A DNA stretch of 64,000 bases from Halobaculum sp. CBA1158 (GTDB taxonomy: Archaea; Halobacteriota; Halobacteria; Halobacteriales; Haloferacaceae): assembly GCF_021431925.1 (NCBI RefSeq), contig NZ_CP090372.1:1-64000 (forward strand), read 5' to 3'. The notes beneath the pieces were generated by a model, which had not been told where the DNA came from, did no database searches, and saw only the letters and a list, made by a program, of their open reading frames with translations. This document shows, in pieces, positions 32,344 to 41,498 of this stretch; the first letter of the stretch is position 1, and each line of letters opens with the position of its first letter. The translations under genes and the position numbers were made by a program.

Positions 32344-33641
32344 GGCTCGCCCCCGTCGGCGGTGCGCGCGGGTGCGTCGCGGTCGCTGTGGTCGTCGTGG
32401 TGGCCGTCGCGGTCGGGGTAGTCGTCGCGGCCGCGGTGGCCGTCGTGATCGTCGTCGCCGTCCCGGTCGATCGGTCCGATCCCGGGTTCGTTCTCCGCCG
32501 CGGCGTACGCCGCCTCGGCCAACTCCAGCGTCCGGACCCCGCGTTCGCCCCCGACGGGCGGGTCGCGGTCGGCGGCGACGGCGTCGAGGAAGTCCGCGAG
32601 CGCCCGGTAGTGCGCCCGGAGGTAGTACGTCGGCGCGAACGGCGCGGCGTCGCCGCCGCCGACCGCCCTGGCGACGTTGCCGGCGACGGACTTCGCGGCG
32701 TGAGCGTGGAGGTTCTTCGGTCGGTAGTCGACGCTGTCGACGGTGCCGGCGACGCCCTCGAGGCGCAGGCGGAAGTTCATCTCCGCGGCCGCCTCCCACT
32801 GGTAGCCGCCGCAGTGCATCGAGACGACGGTCCCGGACTCCTCGGCCCGCAACAGCACGGTCGCGGCGTCCTCGAACGGGAGCGAGAGCTGTCGGTCGGT
32901 CTCCGCGGCGATCACCGTCAGCTCCCCGAACAGGTGCTCCAGCACGTCGAACAGGTGCAGGCCGAGGTCGAGGAGGACGCCCCCGCCGGTCGCCTCGGGG
33001 TCGAGCGCCCAGTCGGCGACCCGTTCGGTCGGCGGCGGCGGGGCGAACGGGCCGCAGTTCACCCGGGAGACGCTCGCGAACGGGACGTGCCCGACGCGCC
33101 CCTCGCGCAGCGCCTCGGCGACGCGGTCGACCTCCGGGAGGTACCGGATCGTGTGGTCGACGCCGAGGCGGATACCGGCGTCGTCGGCGACCGCGAGCAT
33201 CTCCCGTCCCTCGCTGACCGATCGGGCGAACGGCTTCTCGACGAAGGCGTCGCAGCCGGCGTCGGCGGCCGCCCGGACCGCCGGCGCGTGGAGCGACGGC
33301 GGGAGCGCCACGACGACGGCGTCGGGCGACTCCGTCGACAACAGCGTCCGGTAGTCGTCGTACACGGCGTCGACGCCGGCCTCGCGAGCGCGGTCGCGGT
33401 TGGCCGCCACAGCGTCCGCGGCGGCGACGGTCCGGACTCCGTCCGTCACGCGCGCTGACTCCAGGTGCACACGGCCGATCCGTCCGACCCCGAGGATCGC
33501 GAGGTCGACGGCGTCGTCGCGGTCGCTGTGCCGGTGGTCGTCGCGGTCGCCGTACCCGTAGCCGTCGCGATCGCCGTAGCCGTCCGGTTCGGCCGTTGCT
33601 TCGTCGTCGTTCCCCCTGCCGGCCGCGTGCAATCGCGACAT
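32340..33641 (-). CDS. Gfo/Idh/MocA oxidoreductase with Asp/His-rich tails
   Basis: A 433-residue NAD-dependent dehydrogenase. The core (about 43-390) has LAILGVGRIGRVHLESARV, then CDAFVEKPFARSVSEGRE (the EKP motif), YLPEVDRVAEALREGRVGH and GGGVLLDLGLHLFDVLEHLFG. It oxidises a nucleotide sugar or inositol-like substrate. The N-terminal 42 residues and C-terminal 45 residues are low-complexity repeats of Asp, His, Arg, Gly and Tyr (GYGDRDGYGYGDRDD; DGHHDDHSDRD). Both tails use the same codon-repeat DNA. It starts the three-gene coupled set. Confidence 0.85.
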   Translation of the reverse strand: MSRLHAAGRGNDDEATAEPDGYGDRDGYGYGDRDDHRHSDRDDAVDLAILGVGRIGRVHLESARVTDGVRTVAAADAVAANRDRAREAGVDAVYDDYRTLLSTESPDAVVVALPPSLHAPAVRAAADAGCDAFVEKPFARSVSEGREMLAVADDAGIRLGVDHTIRYLPEVDRVAEALREGRVGHVPFASVSRVNCGPFAPPPPTERVADWALDPEATGGGVLLDLGLHLFDVLEHLFGELTVIAAETDRQLSLPFEDAATVLLRAEESGTVVSMHCGGYQWEAAAEMNFRLRLEGVAGTVDSVDYRPKNLHAHAAKSVAGNVARAVGGGDAAPFAPTYYLRAHYRALADFLDAVAADRDPPVGGERGVRTLELAEAAYAAAENEPGIGPIDRDGDDDHDGHRGRDDYPDRDGHHDDHSDRDAPARTADGGEP

Positions 33642-33747
33642 GATCTGTGGCCGGGCGGTCGGCCGACGGCCGTTTTGTAACGGACGGCTTTCGCGATCTT
33701 GGGGCGCAGTTGGTCGGCCCTACCGGCGGACGTCGTCGCCGGAGCAC

Positions 33748-33801
33748 GCGTCGGCGTCCCGTTCGTAGTCTCCCGCGTCGGCGTCCCGTTCGTAGCCTCC
33801 C
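33748..33801. repeat. 27-bp tandem duplication
   Basis: Two adjacent 27-base units (33748-33774 and 33775-33801) start GCGTCGGCGTCCCGTTCG and differ at one position. They lie between the Gfo/Idh gene start and the end of the next gene. Non-coding. Confidence 0.8.
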
Positions 33802-33828
33802 GCGTCGCCGTCGGACCCACGCGTCACT

Positions 33829-35904
33829 TCACTCGTCGCCGGCGGCGTAGACGACCCGGTCGTCGCCGGCCACGAACACGACGCCGTGCTCGCGGTCGAG
33901 CGTCTCCCGATCCACCGGCAGGGGACCGTATACGGCGTGCCACCGTCCGCCGTAGCGGACGTAGAAGGAGGCGTGATCGGTGTGAGCGTACGCCCGGTCG
34001 ACGAGCAGTCGCTCCCCGTCGACGGTCGGCTCCCGGGAGTCGAACGCGATGGCGTAGGTGGCCGTCGGGTACTCGGCCCCGCGTTCGAGGTGGTTCGCCG
34101 CGATCCGGTCGGCGACGGCGGTCACGCCGTTCCCGTTGTCGGCGACGAACTCGTAGGCGGCCGCCTCGGTCGTCGTCACGCCGAGGCGCTGGGCCGTCGG
34201 CGAGTCGTCGAGCACCGGGTCGTCGAGCGACCCCGCGGCGTTCCACGACATCGCGGCCGCGTACGGAGCGGCCACGACCACGAGCACGACGAGCGCTGCC
34301 GCCGCGTGTCTGGGACCGAGACCTCGACTGGCGGTCCCCGTTCCGAACGGCCCTCGGCGGCCACCGTCGTGACTTCGGCCGTCGCGTGTCCCTCTTACCC
34401 CGGATCCCGCGTCCGACCCGGAACCTGCGCCCGCCCGGGAATCCGCACTCGCCACCGCGCTCGATACCGCGCCCGCGACGGCGACGAGCCCCGCTCCTCC
34501 GAGCACGGACAGCGGGAGGTACAGGTACGCGAACCACCGGTAGGGGAACAGGAACCCGACCCCGAGCGCCGGCGGGACGAACACGCCGGCGGCCGTCGCG
34601 GCCGCGGCGACGCCGAGCCCTCCCACGAGCGGTCGGGTGCGCTCTCGCGCCGTCGACAGCCACACCAGCGCGCCGACGACGCCGAGTCCGAACAGGGCAC
34701 CCACGCCGACGACCTGCAGCACCGAGAGGCTGGCCGACCCGGTGGGGACGAACGCCTCCGTCGCCGGGGGCGCGGTCGTCTCGCCGCCAGCGCCGATGTC
34801 GGCGACGGCGAGTGCGACCGCGGCGGCGACGCGGTCGAGGATCGTGTCCGAGCTACCGGGGCCCTGATATCCGACGACGGCGGCCTGGGAGATCCCGGCG
34901 AGCGTCGTCGCCCCGGCAACGGCGGCGACGGTCCGGCCCCCGCGGCCCGCCCACAGCGCGTAGCCGCCACCGACCGACACCGCGAGCACACCCGTCACGA
35001 ACAGCGCGACCGGGTGCGTGAGCCACAGCGCCGCAAGCGCCGCGAGCACGACGGCGAGCCACGGGCGGTCGTCCTCGCTCGCGACCGCTCCCAGCACGCC
35101 CAGCACGGCGACGCCGGCGAACGCCACCCCGGTCGAGGTCGGTATCGCGTGCACGGACTGCCCGATCGCCCTGTCGGCGGCGAGGTAGAGCCATCCGGCG
35201 ACGACGCCGACGCGCGGACGACCCGCCCCGGCGGCGATCGCGTACGCGGTCGCGACCGGCACGACGACGAGGGGAACGGTCACGCCGAGGAACGTCGCGT
35301 GGCGCGGGGAGACCTCGCCGACCGCGGAGACGGCGGCGATCTGGAGGTGGTGCAGCGGCATGAACCAGTACTTCGACCCGGCGGTCGCCAGCGGCTCCAG
35401 CGATCCCGCCGCGACCACGTCGCCGGCGATCCGGGTGTGCCACACGGCGTCGTTGCCGATCTGGAGCGCGCTGGCGTAGTAGACGGTCGCGCGGTGGAAG
35501 ACGCCGACGCCGAGGAGAATCCCGATCCGTAGCGCCGTCCCCTCGACCAGCAGCGCGAGGACCAGCGCGGACACGAGCAGGACGACGAGTCCGACGTGCA
35601 CCGGGATCGTTCGCCGGTATCCCGCCGAGGCGTACAGCACCGCCGTCGCGGCGACCGCACACAGCGCCGCGATCGCGACCAGCGCGGTCGCGGCGTCGGC
35701 GTCGGCATCGAACGACGGGACGATCGGCTCCGGCCTCCGGCGACGGAGGACGACCCAGCCGAGCACGCCCGCGAGCACCAGCGGGCCGATCACCCGCGGG
35801 TACGGGTTCGCGACGGACAGCGACAGCGCCGTCGCGGCGAGTCCGGCGAGCGCGGCGGCCACCGCCGGCAGCGCCGCCGAACGCTCGATGTCGACGAGTC
35901 GCAT
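33829..35904 (-). CDS. Large polytopic membrane protein, GT-C-like
   Basis: A 691-residue protein with about 12-13 hydrophobic helices up to about residue 495 and a second hydrophobic stretch near 545-565. A hydrophilic C-terminal domain of about 130 residues follows (FVADNGNGVTAVADRIAANH to the end). The first large loop contains GNDAVWHTRIAGDVVAAG, then SKYWFMPLHHLQIAAVSA. The His/Asp residues are reminiscent of GT-C glycosyltransferases or oligosaccharide polymerases. No family name can be assigned with confidence. A role in assembling or transferring a surface glycan is inferred from position beside a flippase. Confidence 0.7.
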   Translation of the reverse strand: MRLVDIERSAALPAVAAALAGLAATALSLSVANPYPRVIGPLVLAGVLGWVVLRRRRPEPIVPSFDADADAATALVAIAALCAVAATAVLYASAGYRRTIPVHVGLVVLLVSALVLALLVEGTALRIGILLGVGVFHRATVYYASALQIGNDAVWHTRIAGDVVAAGSLEPLATAGSKYWFMPLHHLQIAAVSAVGEVSPRHATFLGVTVPLVVVPVATAYAIAAGAGRPRVGVVAGWLYLAADRAIGQSVHAIPTSTGVAFAGVAVLGVLGAVASEDDRPWLAVVLAALAALWLTHPVALFVTGVLAVSVGGGYALWAGRGGRTVAAVAGATTLAGISQAAVVGYQGPGSSDTILDRVAAAVALAVADIGAGGETTAPPATEAFVPTGSASLSVLQVVGVGALFGLGVVGALVWLSTARERTRPLVGGLGVAAAATAAGVFVPPALGVGFLFPYRWFAYLYLPLSVLGGAGLVAVAGAVSSAVASADSRAGAGSGSDAGSGVRGTRDGRSHDGGRRGPFGTGTASRGLGPRHAAAALVVLVVVAAPYAAAMSWNAAGSLDDPVLDDSPTAQRLGVTTTEAAAYEFVADNGNGVTAVADRIAANHLERGAEYPTATYAIAFDSREPTVDGERLLVDRAYAHTDHASFYVRYGGRWHAVYGPLPVDRETLDREHGVVFVAGDDRVVYAAGDE

Positions 35905-36042
35905 TCGAGTGCCGGTCCGCGGCCGCCGGCCTTAGTAAGCACACGCCTTCGGCGCGTCCGAGGATCCGGTCACGCCGGCGAGTGCGCGTAAGCCCGGATT
36001 ACGCCCTCTGCTGTTCGCTCGCGTGGTCGGACCGATCGCGGG

Positions 36043-37503
36043 TCACAGCGCCGCCCGGAGTCTCGACACGTCGAGGACGCCGCTGGCGACCGCGAGGACG
36101 AACCACACCGCGACCGCGCACGCGACGACCGACGCGAGGGAGGCGACCCCGGCGATCAGCGGTCGCAGGAGCACGACCACCGCGGCCATCGCGGCTGAGA
36201 TGCCGACGACGACGACGCCCGTCCGCGCCACCGACCGGACGTCGAACCGCAGCGCGCGGTGCAGGAAGTAGACGTTCAAAGCCGTGTAGGTGCTCTTCGA
36301 GACGACCGTCGCGATCGCCGCCCCGAGCACGCCCAACGTCGGGATCAACACGAGGTTCAGTCCGACGTTGGCGGCCGCGAGCGTGACCTCCGACCGCGCC
36401 CGGTCGTGCGCCTCGCCGAGGTAGTCGAGGCTGTTGTTGGTGATCGAGGTCACGGCCCGCACGAGCACGAACGGGCCGAACACCTGGAGCAGGGGGATCG
36501 CCCCGGCGTAGCCGGAGCCGAACACGTGGACGACGAGCGGTCGCGCCACGAGCGCGAGGCCGACGCCGGCGGGAACGAACAGCGCCAGCACGTACGTCAG
36601 CGATCGCTCGTAGATCGCCGCGGCGACCGCGTCGTCGCCGTCGGCGCGCCGGCCGCCCAACTGCGGCGAGATCACGAACCCCAGCGCGGAGGCGGGGACG
36701 ACGCTGAACTGGACCAACTGGCGCGCGAGCGTGTAGAAGCCGACGGCCGTCGGGTTGACGAACACGCCCACGAGCAGCGTCGTCGACCGCGCGTCGATCA
36801 CGGTCGCGGCGTTGATCCCGGTGATCGGCGCGCTGTACGAGAGGATGCGTCGGCCCAGCCCGGGGTCGGGCGACGACGACTCGGGAGCGTCGCGGTAGTA
36901 GCGGACGTACAGGAGCCAGCCGCCGACGGTCGCGGCGACGGCGTAGCTTGCCACGTACCCCAGGAGCGCGCCCAGCACGTCCAGTCCCAGGAGGACGAAC
37001 GCGACGACGAACGCCAGCCGAAGCACGCTCTCGGTCACGGAGACGACCGCGCTCAGCTCCAGGCGGTCGAGCGCCTGAAACGTCACGTGACAGAACGTGT
37101 ACAGCGCCGAGAACACGACGTAGCCCGCGCCCGCGGTCAACAGCGGCGGCAGCGCGGGCGCGCCCAACAGCGCGGCGATCGGGTCGTCGAACAGCGCCAG
37201 CGCCGCCCCGAACGCGACGGTCGCGACGAGCAGGTAGCCGACCGTCAGCCGGATCACGTGCGGTACGAGTCCCTCGTCGGTCTCCAGGTAGGCCGTCACG
37301 TACCGCGCCCCCGACTTCGGAATACTGGAGAACACCTCGACCAGCATCAGCACCGAGAGCGCGAAGTACAACAGCCCGTACCCGCCCGGATCGAGCAGCA
37401 CGCGCGTGAGCAACAGCAGCATCGCGCCGCGCGCGAGCTGTGAGACCGTCGTCGCGAGGAGCGTGACCTTCACCCCGCGGACGATCCGCGCCGTGAGGTC
37501 CAT
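36043..37503 (-). CDS. Oligosaccharide flippase (Wzx/AglR-like)
   Basis: A 486-residue membrane protein with 12-14 helices. It begins LTARIVRGVKVTLLATTVSQL and has the polysaccharide-export MOP-superfamily features GYGLLYFALSVLMLVEVFSS and FYTLARQLVQFSVVPASALG. It probably flips lipid-linked oligosaccharide across the membrane for S-layer or exopolysaccharide glycosylation. It lies between the GT-C-like gene and the secreted beta-helix genes. Confidence 0.88.
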   Translation of the reverse strand: MDLTARIVRGVKVTLLATTVSQLARGAMLLLLTRVLLDPGGYGLLYFALSVLMLVEVFSSIPKSGARYVTAYLETDEGLVPHVIRLTVGYLLVATVAFGAALALFDDPIAALLGAPALPPLLTAGAGYVVFSALYTFCHVTFQALDRLELSAVVSVTESVLRLAFVVAFVLLGLDVLGALLGYVASYAVAATVGGWLLYVRYYRDAPESSSPDPGLGRRILSYSAPITGINAATVIDARSTTLLVGVFVNPTAVGFYTLARQLVQFSVVPASALGFVISPQLGGRRADGDDAVAAAIYERSLTYVLALFVPAGVGLALVARPLVVHVFGSGYAGAIPLLQVFGPFVLVRAVTSITNNSLDYLGEAHDRARSEVTLAAANVGLNLVLIPTLGVLGAAIATVVSKSTYTALNVYFLHRALRFDVRSVARTGVVVVGISAAMAAVVVLLRPLIAGVASLASVVACAVAVWFVLAVASGVLDVSRLRAAL

Positions 37504-37915
37504 CCGGTGTCGCCTCGGCCCGGTCGGTCATTGTTACCCCCCGCGTCCGCGCTCGTACGACGGGCCTACCGGCGCTCGTCGCCGGCGACGCACGCGACCG
37601 CGCTCGCGACGCGGTCGGCACCCGTGTCGATCCGGATCGCCGTCGCTCCTCCCGCCCTCCTATTCACATCATTCGAGATATAATTCAGTCCTACCCACGT
37701 CTCCAGCGATCTATTCCACTCTTACTCGCGTCGCCGCCGAGCGCGCGCCGCCGATCCCTCCCCGGTAATCCCTCCGTACGTGAAAGCCGATTGACGGGGA
37801 TGGACGGGGTCCTGCATCCAATCGGCCCCAACCCGTCGCAACTGGTAGGCTACTAACGAGTAAGGAGATCCGAACGCGTACGAACGCCCTTGTAGGCAAC
37901 GCCTTCCTCTCGGGT
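37504..37915. other. Intergenic region, flippase / first beta-helix gene
   Basis: This 412-base divergent gap has an AT-rich patch with GATATAATTC at about 37677-37686, a plausible promoter core for the flippase direction or a distal promoter of the + strand gene. No open frame longer than a short shadow is convincing, and no RNA was recognised. Confidence 0.45.
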
Positions 37916-39886
37916 ATGGCCAAACGCCATCAGGAGAAAGACGAGGCTACCGACGGTAGTTCCCGCGTTACCAGGCGGTCGTGCATTCAACTCGCAGGGG
38001 TCGCGATGGGATCGGCGCTGGGCGCGAGCGCGTTCGCCGGCCGGTCGAACGCGGCGGAGCCGACCGTGGACCTCTCCGGGGGCGACGACATCGCACCGCT
38101 GCTGTCGAACGTCTCCGACGGGGAGACGCTCGTGTTGCCCCAGGGTACCTACGACCTCCGCGGCGACGTGTCGATCGACGCCGACGACTTCACGGTCCAC
38201 GGAAACGGCTCGGTGATCCGCACCTACGAGTCCTACGGGCACGACCTCCGACTGGACGGTTCGAACTACGAGTTCAGTCACATGGCGTTCGAGCCGCAAA
38301 ACGGGAACGACGACAGCGTCTGGATGACCCTGTGGCCGTACGGCTCCGACTGGCACGTTCACCACCTCGCGTGGCTCTCCGAGAAGCGCGTCTCTTCGGA
38401 CGACCTCGGTAGCACGATCCGACCAGGCGTCGAGAGCGGTTCCGAGGGGAACCTCACCGACATCTGGCTCGGCGCGGGCGTCGGCGACCAGCAGGGGAAC
38501 TCGCACGTCCATTGCTTCGGCTCGGTCGACGACGACCTCTGGATCCGTCGGTCGTACTTCTACCAGGGCGGGGTCTACGGCGCGAACAGCTCGAGCGAAC
38601 AGGTCCGGAACGAGGGAACCACCCACTTCGAAGGGTGCTACTTCGAGAACTGTTACAACACCTGCGCGCGGACGGGCGGCCACTACCAGGACACCTACAT
38701 TCGCGACTGCGTGATGAACCTCTCGGACCGCGACGACGTGCCGAGCAAGCCGTCCTACTCGGACAGCTACTTCCGCGGGGTGTGGGCGTGGCACGGCCCG
38801 GTGATCCTCGAGAACGTCCACATCAACGGGGCGGCCGACCGGGCGCTGGCCGTCGAGGACCGGCAGATCGTCCAGGAGTCGTACATCGACTACCGCAGCG
38901 GCGCGTACACCGGCGCGATCCAGCACCCCGACAAGGTGCAGGTGGACTCCTCGGTCGACTCGGACCCGCGGACCGACCCCCCAGACGACTGCGTCACCAG
39001 CGCCGAGGAGGCGTACGTTCCGGCCGACCAGGGATCAGGACGGACGGGCGACGACACGGACGGAGACACCGACGGCGGGACCGCCGAGTACGACCACACG
39101 CTGGAGGTCCGCGGCACCGGAACCGCGACCAACTACGAGTTCGCCGTCGACGGCGACCTCGCGGGCGGCGGCGACCTCGAGCAGTGGGACTCGATCGAGG
39201 GCAGCAGCGCGTCGGGGTGGGTGACCGAGCAGGGGCACGTCGACACCTTCCGGTTCACCGGCTCGGTCGCGTCGTTCGCGTTCGCGCAGGGCGAGGCGGA
39301 GGTCCTGCTGGACGGCGAGCAGGTGGACCCCGCCTCGTTCGGGGAGTCCGAGCACGACCACACGCTCGCGGTGCGCGGCACGGGAACGGCCACGAACTAC
39401 GAGTTCACGGTGGACGGAGAGCTATCGGGCGGCGGCGACCTCGAACAGTGGGACTCCGTCGACGGGAGCAGCGCGTCCGGGTGGGTGACGGACCCGGACC
39501 ACACCGACACCTTCCAGTTCACCGGCTCGGTCACGTCGTTCGCGTTCGCGCAGGGCGAGGCGGAGGTCCTGCTGGACGGCGAGCAGGTCGATCCGACGTC
39601 GCTGACGGACGACGGATCCGACGAGTCCGGCGACGACACCCTTCCCAAGCGGATCGTCATTGACGGTACGAGGGTAGACGGTCCGGCGACGTACACGTTC
39701 GAGGTGTCCGGCGAGGTCCAGCCTCACGCCGACCGCGACGACTTGGAGGCCGAGGACGCCATCGAGGGATCCACGGTCACCGGTACCATCGGCAACGACC
39801 TCGACACCTACCGATACAGCGGGGCCATCCTCTCGCTGAACGTCGACGGCGCGGCGACCGCGCGGCTCGGATCGGCGGATCAGTAG
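37916..39886 (+). CDS. Tat-exported right-handed beta-helix protein with C-terminal repeats
   Basis: A 656-residue secreted protein. The Tat motif TRRSCIQLAGVAMGSALG is at about 22-39. Residues about 50-370 form a parallel beta-helix of the pectin-lyase type (YDLRGDVSIDADDFTVHGN; SHMAFEPQNGNDDSVWMT; FYQGGVYGANSSSEQVRN). From about 390 come an Asp/Thr/Gly linker and three beta-sandwich repeats of about 85 residues, the first two nearly identical (GTGTATNYEFxVDGxLxGGG) and the third diverged. It may bind or modify an extracellular polysaccharide; no catalytic residues can be assigned. A paralogue lies immediately downstream. Confidence 0.82.
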   Translation: MAKRHQEKDEATDGSSRVTRRSCIQLAGVAMGSALGASAFAGRSNAAEPTVDLSGGDDIAPLLSNVSDGETLVLPQGTYDLRGDVSIDADDFTVHGNGSVIRTYESYGHDLRLDGSNYEFSHMAFEPQNGNDDSVWMTLWPYGSDWHVHHLAWLSEKRVSSDDLGSTIRPGVESGSEGNLTDIWLGAGVGDQQGNSHVHCFGSVDDDLWIRRSYFYQGGVYGANSSSEQVRNEGTTHFEGCYFENCYNTCARTGGHYQDTYIRDCVMNLSDRDDVPSKPSYSDSYFRGVWAWHGPVILENVHINGAADRALAVEDRQIVQESYIDYRSGAYTGAIQHPDKVQVDSSVDSDPRTDPPDDCVTSAEEAYVPADQGSGRTGDDTDGDTDGGTAEYDHTLEVRGTGTATNYEFAVDGDLAGGGDLEQWDSIEGSSASGWVTEQGHVDTFRFTGSVASFAFAQGEAEVLLDGEQVDPASFGESEHDHTLAVRGTGTATNYEFTVDGELSGGGDLEQWDSVDGSSASGWVTDPDHTDTFQFTGSVTSFAFAQGEAEVLLDGEQVDPTSLTDDGSDESGDDTLPKRIVIDGTRVDGPATYTFEVSGEVQPHADRDDLEAEDAIEGSTVTGTIGNDLDTYRYSGAILSLNVDGAATARLGSADQ

Positions 39887-40201
39887 TCGCGGCGAGTCGG
39901 TCGCCGGTCCTCGGTTCGGTCGCCGGTCCCCGGTTCGGTCGCCGATCTTCGATGTCGCCCGCTCGCTCGTCCGTGAGCCGTGTAGCTGACGCATAACAAG
40001 GTCCGACCCATCCGGACGGTTCTCCGTGATTCCCCTCGTTCGAACGCGCTCAGCGTGCACCTCACCGGACCGGGTGCCAACGTCCGCTTCGAAACTAGCG
40101 TCGGGTTCTGGAGCCGCATTGGACTCGGGACGCTCGGCGGCCGGGCGCGTTCCGGAACAGTCGGTCTCTCCCGCCCCATCGGCGCACGTCGCCCGCGGGG
40201 G
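39887..40201. other. Intergenic region between beta-helix paralogues
   Basis: This 315-base gap begins with a 19-base tandem repeat (39897-39952), consensus TCGGTCGCCGGTCCTCGGT, three units. A promoter-like CATAACAAGG near 39991-40000 is the only other signal seen. The open frame reaching back to 40055 is not supported as coding. Confidence 0.5.
39897..39952. repeat. 19-bp tandem repeat, three copies
   Basis: Units at 39897-39915, 39916-39934 and 39935-39952 share TCGGTCGCCG. The third is degenerate. They lie just after the stop codon of the first beta-helix gene. Confidence 0.8.
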
Positions 40202-41458
40202 ATGACCGACGCCGACCGGCCCGCGAGCGGCGCTGACGCGGACGACGCTGACGCGGGCGACCGCGCGATCTCGGACGACGCTGACGCGGACGACAGCGCA
40301 GCCTCGACCGACACAGCCCCGGAAGTGAGCCGCCGGTCGTACCTCCGGATCGCCGGGGGAGCCGTCGGCGCGGCCGTCGTCGCGGGCACGGTCGGCGCGG
40401 CCGTCGACGGGCTCGCTCCGACGGTCGATATCGAGGACGGCGACGACGTCGCGCCGCTGCTGTCGGACGTCTCCGACGGGGAGACACTCGTGTTGCCGCA
40501 GGGCACCTACGACCTCCGGGGCGACGTGTCGATCGACGCCGACGACTTCACGGTCCACGGAAACGGCTCGGTGATTCGAACCTACGAGTCCTACGGCCAC
40601 GAGCTCGCTTTGGCCGGCTCGAACTACGAGTTCAGCCACATGGCGTTCGAGCCGCAAAACGGGAGCGACGACAGCGTGTGGATGACGCTGTGGCCGTACG
40701 GCTCCGACTGGCACGTCCACCACCTCGCGTGGCTCTCCGAGAAGTGCGTCCCGTCAGAGTCGATCGGCAGCACGATCCGGCCGGGCGTCGAGAGCGGCTC
40801 CGAGGGGAACCTCACCGACCTCTGGCTCGGCGCGGGCGTCGGCGACCAGCAGGGGAACTCGCACGTCCATTGCTTCGGCTCGGTCGACGACGACCTCTGG
40901 ATCCGCCGGTCGTACTTCTATCAGGGCGGGGTCTACGGCGCGAACAGCTCGAGCGAACGGGTCCGAAACGAGGGGACCACTCACTTCGAGGGCTGCTACT
41001 TCGAGAACTGTTACAGCCACAGCATCCGGACCGGCGGCCACTTCCAGGACACGCACGTCCGCGACTGCGTCGTGACGCTGACCGAGCGCGGGAGGGTCCC
41101 GAGCAACCCGGCGTACTCGACGAACATCTTCCGCGGGGTGTGGGCGTGGCACGGCCCCGTGATCCTCGAGGACGTTCACGTGTCGGCTCAGACCGGACGC
41201 AGACGGACGGACGCCCGCGCGCTGGCGGTCGAGGACCGTCGGATCGTTCAGGCGTCGTACATCGATTACCGCAGCGGCGCGTACACCGGACCGGTCGGCC
41301 AGCCCGACCGAGTCTGGATCGACTCCTCGGTCGGTTCGGAACCTCGGACCGACCCCCCGGACGCCTGCGTCACCACTCCCGAGGAGGCGTACCTCGGCAC
41401 CACAGCCCCCGGGGGGTCGCTCGCGCGTCCGTCGATGTGGTCGGGGTGTGACCGATGA
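40202..41458 (+). CDS. Tat-exported right-handed beta-helix protein, short paralogue
   Basis: A 418-residue secreted protein beginning at ATG 40202 (MTDADRPASGADADD). An acidic leader precedes the Tat motif SRRSYLRIAGGAVGAAVV. Residues about 75-395 are the same beta-helix as in the preceding gene, with long identical stretches (GVGDQQGNSHVHCFGSVDDD). It lacks the three C-terminal beta-sandwich repeats and ends in a short unrelated tail. The tandem pair probably arose by duplication with later loss or gain of the repeats. Its end is 40 bases before the next gene. Confidence 0.82.
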   Translation: MTDADRPASGADADDADAGDRAISDDADADDSAASTDTAPEVSRRSYLRIAGGAVGAAVVAGTVGAAVDGLAPTVDIEDGDDVAPLLSDVSDGETLVLPQGTYDLRGDVSIDADDFTVHGNGSVIRTYESYGHELALAGSNYEFSHMAFEPQNGSDDSVWMTLWPYGSDWHVHHLAWLSEKCVPSESIGSTIRPGVESGSEGNLTDLWLGAGVGDQQGNSHVHCFGSVDDDLWIRRSYFYQGGVYGANSSSERVRNEGTTHFEGCYFENCYSHSIRTGGHFQDTHVRDCVVTLTERGRVPSNPAYSTNIFRGVWAWHGPVILEDVHVSAQTGRRRTDARALAVEDRRIVQASYIDYRSGAYTGPVGQPDRVWIDSSVGSEPRTDPPDACVTTPEEAYLGTTAPGGSLARPSMWSGCDR

Positions 41459-41498
41459 GCCGACACCGTCGACGCGGCGGCGACGCTCGGCGGGGCCG

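Noticed and set aside
32344-33747. Long upstream extension of the DUF362 frame
   Set aside because: It is the Arg-rich shadow of the Gfo/Idh/MocA gene; the GTG at 32343 overlapping the previous stop gives the normal protein.
40055-40201. Longer start for the second beta-helix gene
   Set aside because: The added residues are basic and lack a signal; the ATG at 40202 places the Tat motif at a reasonable distance from the N-terminus.
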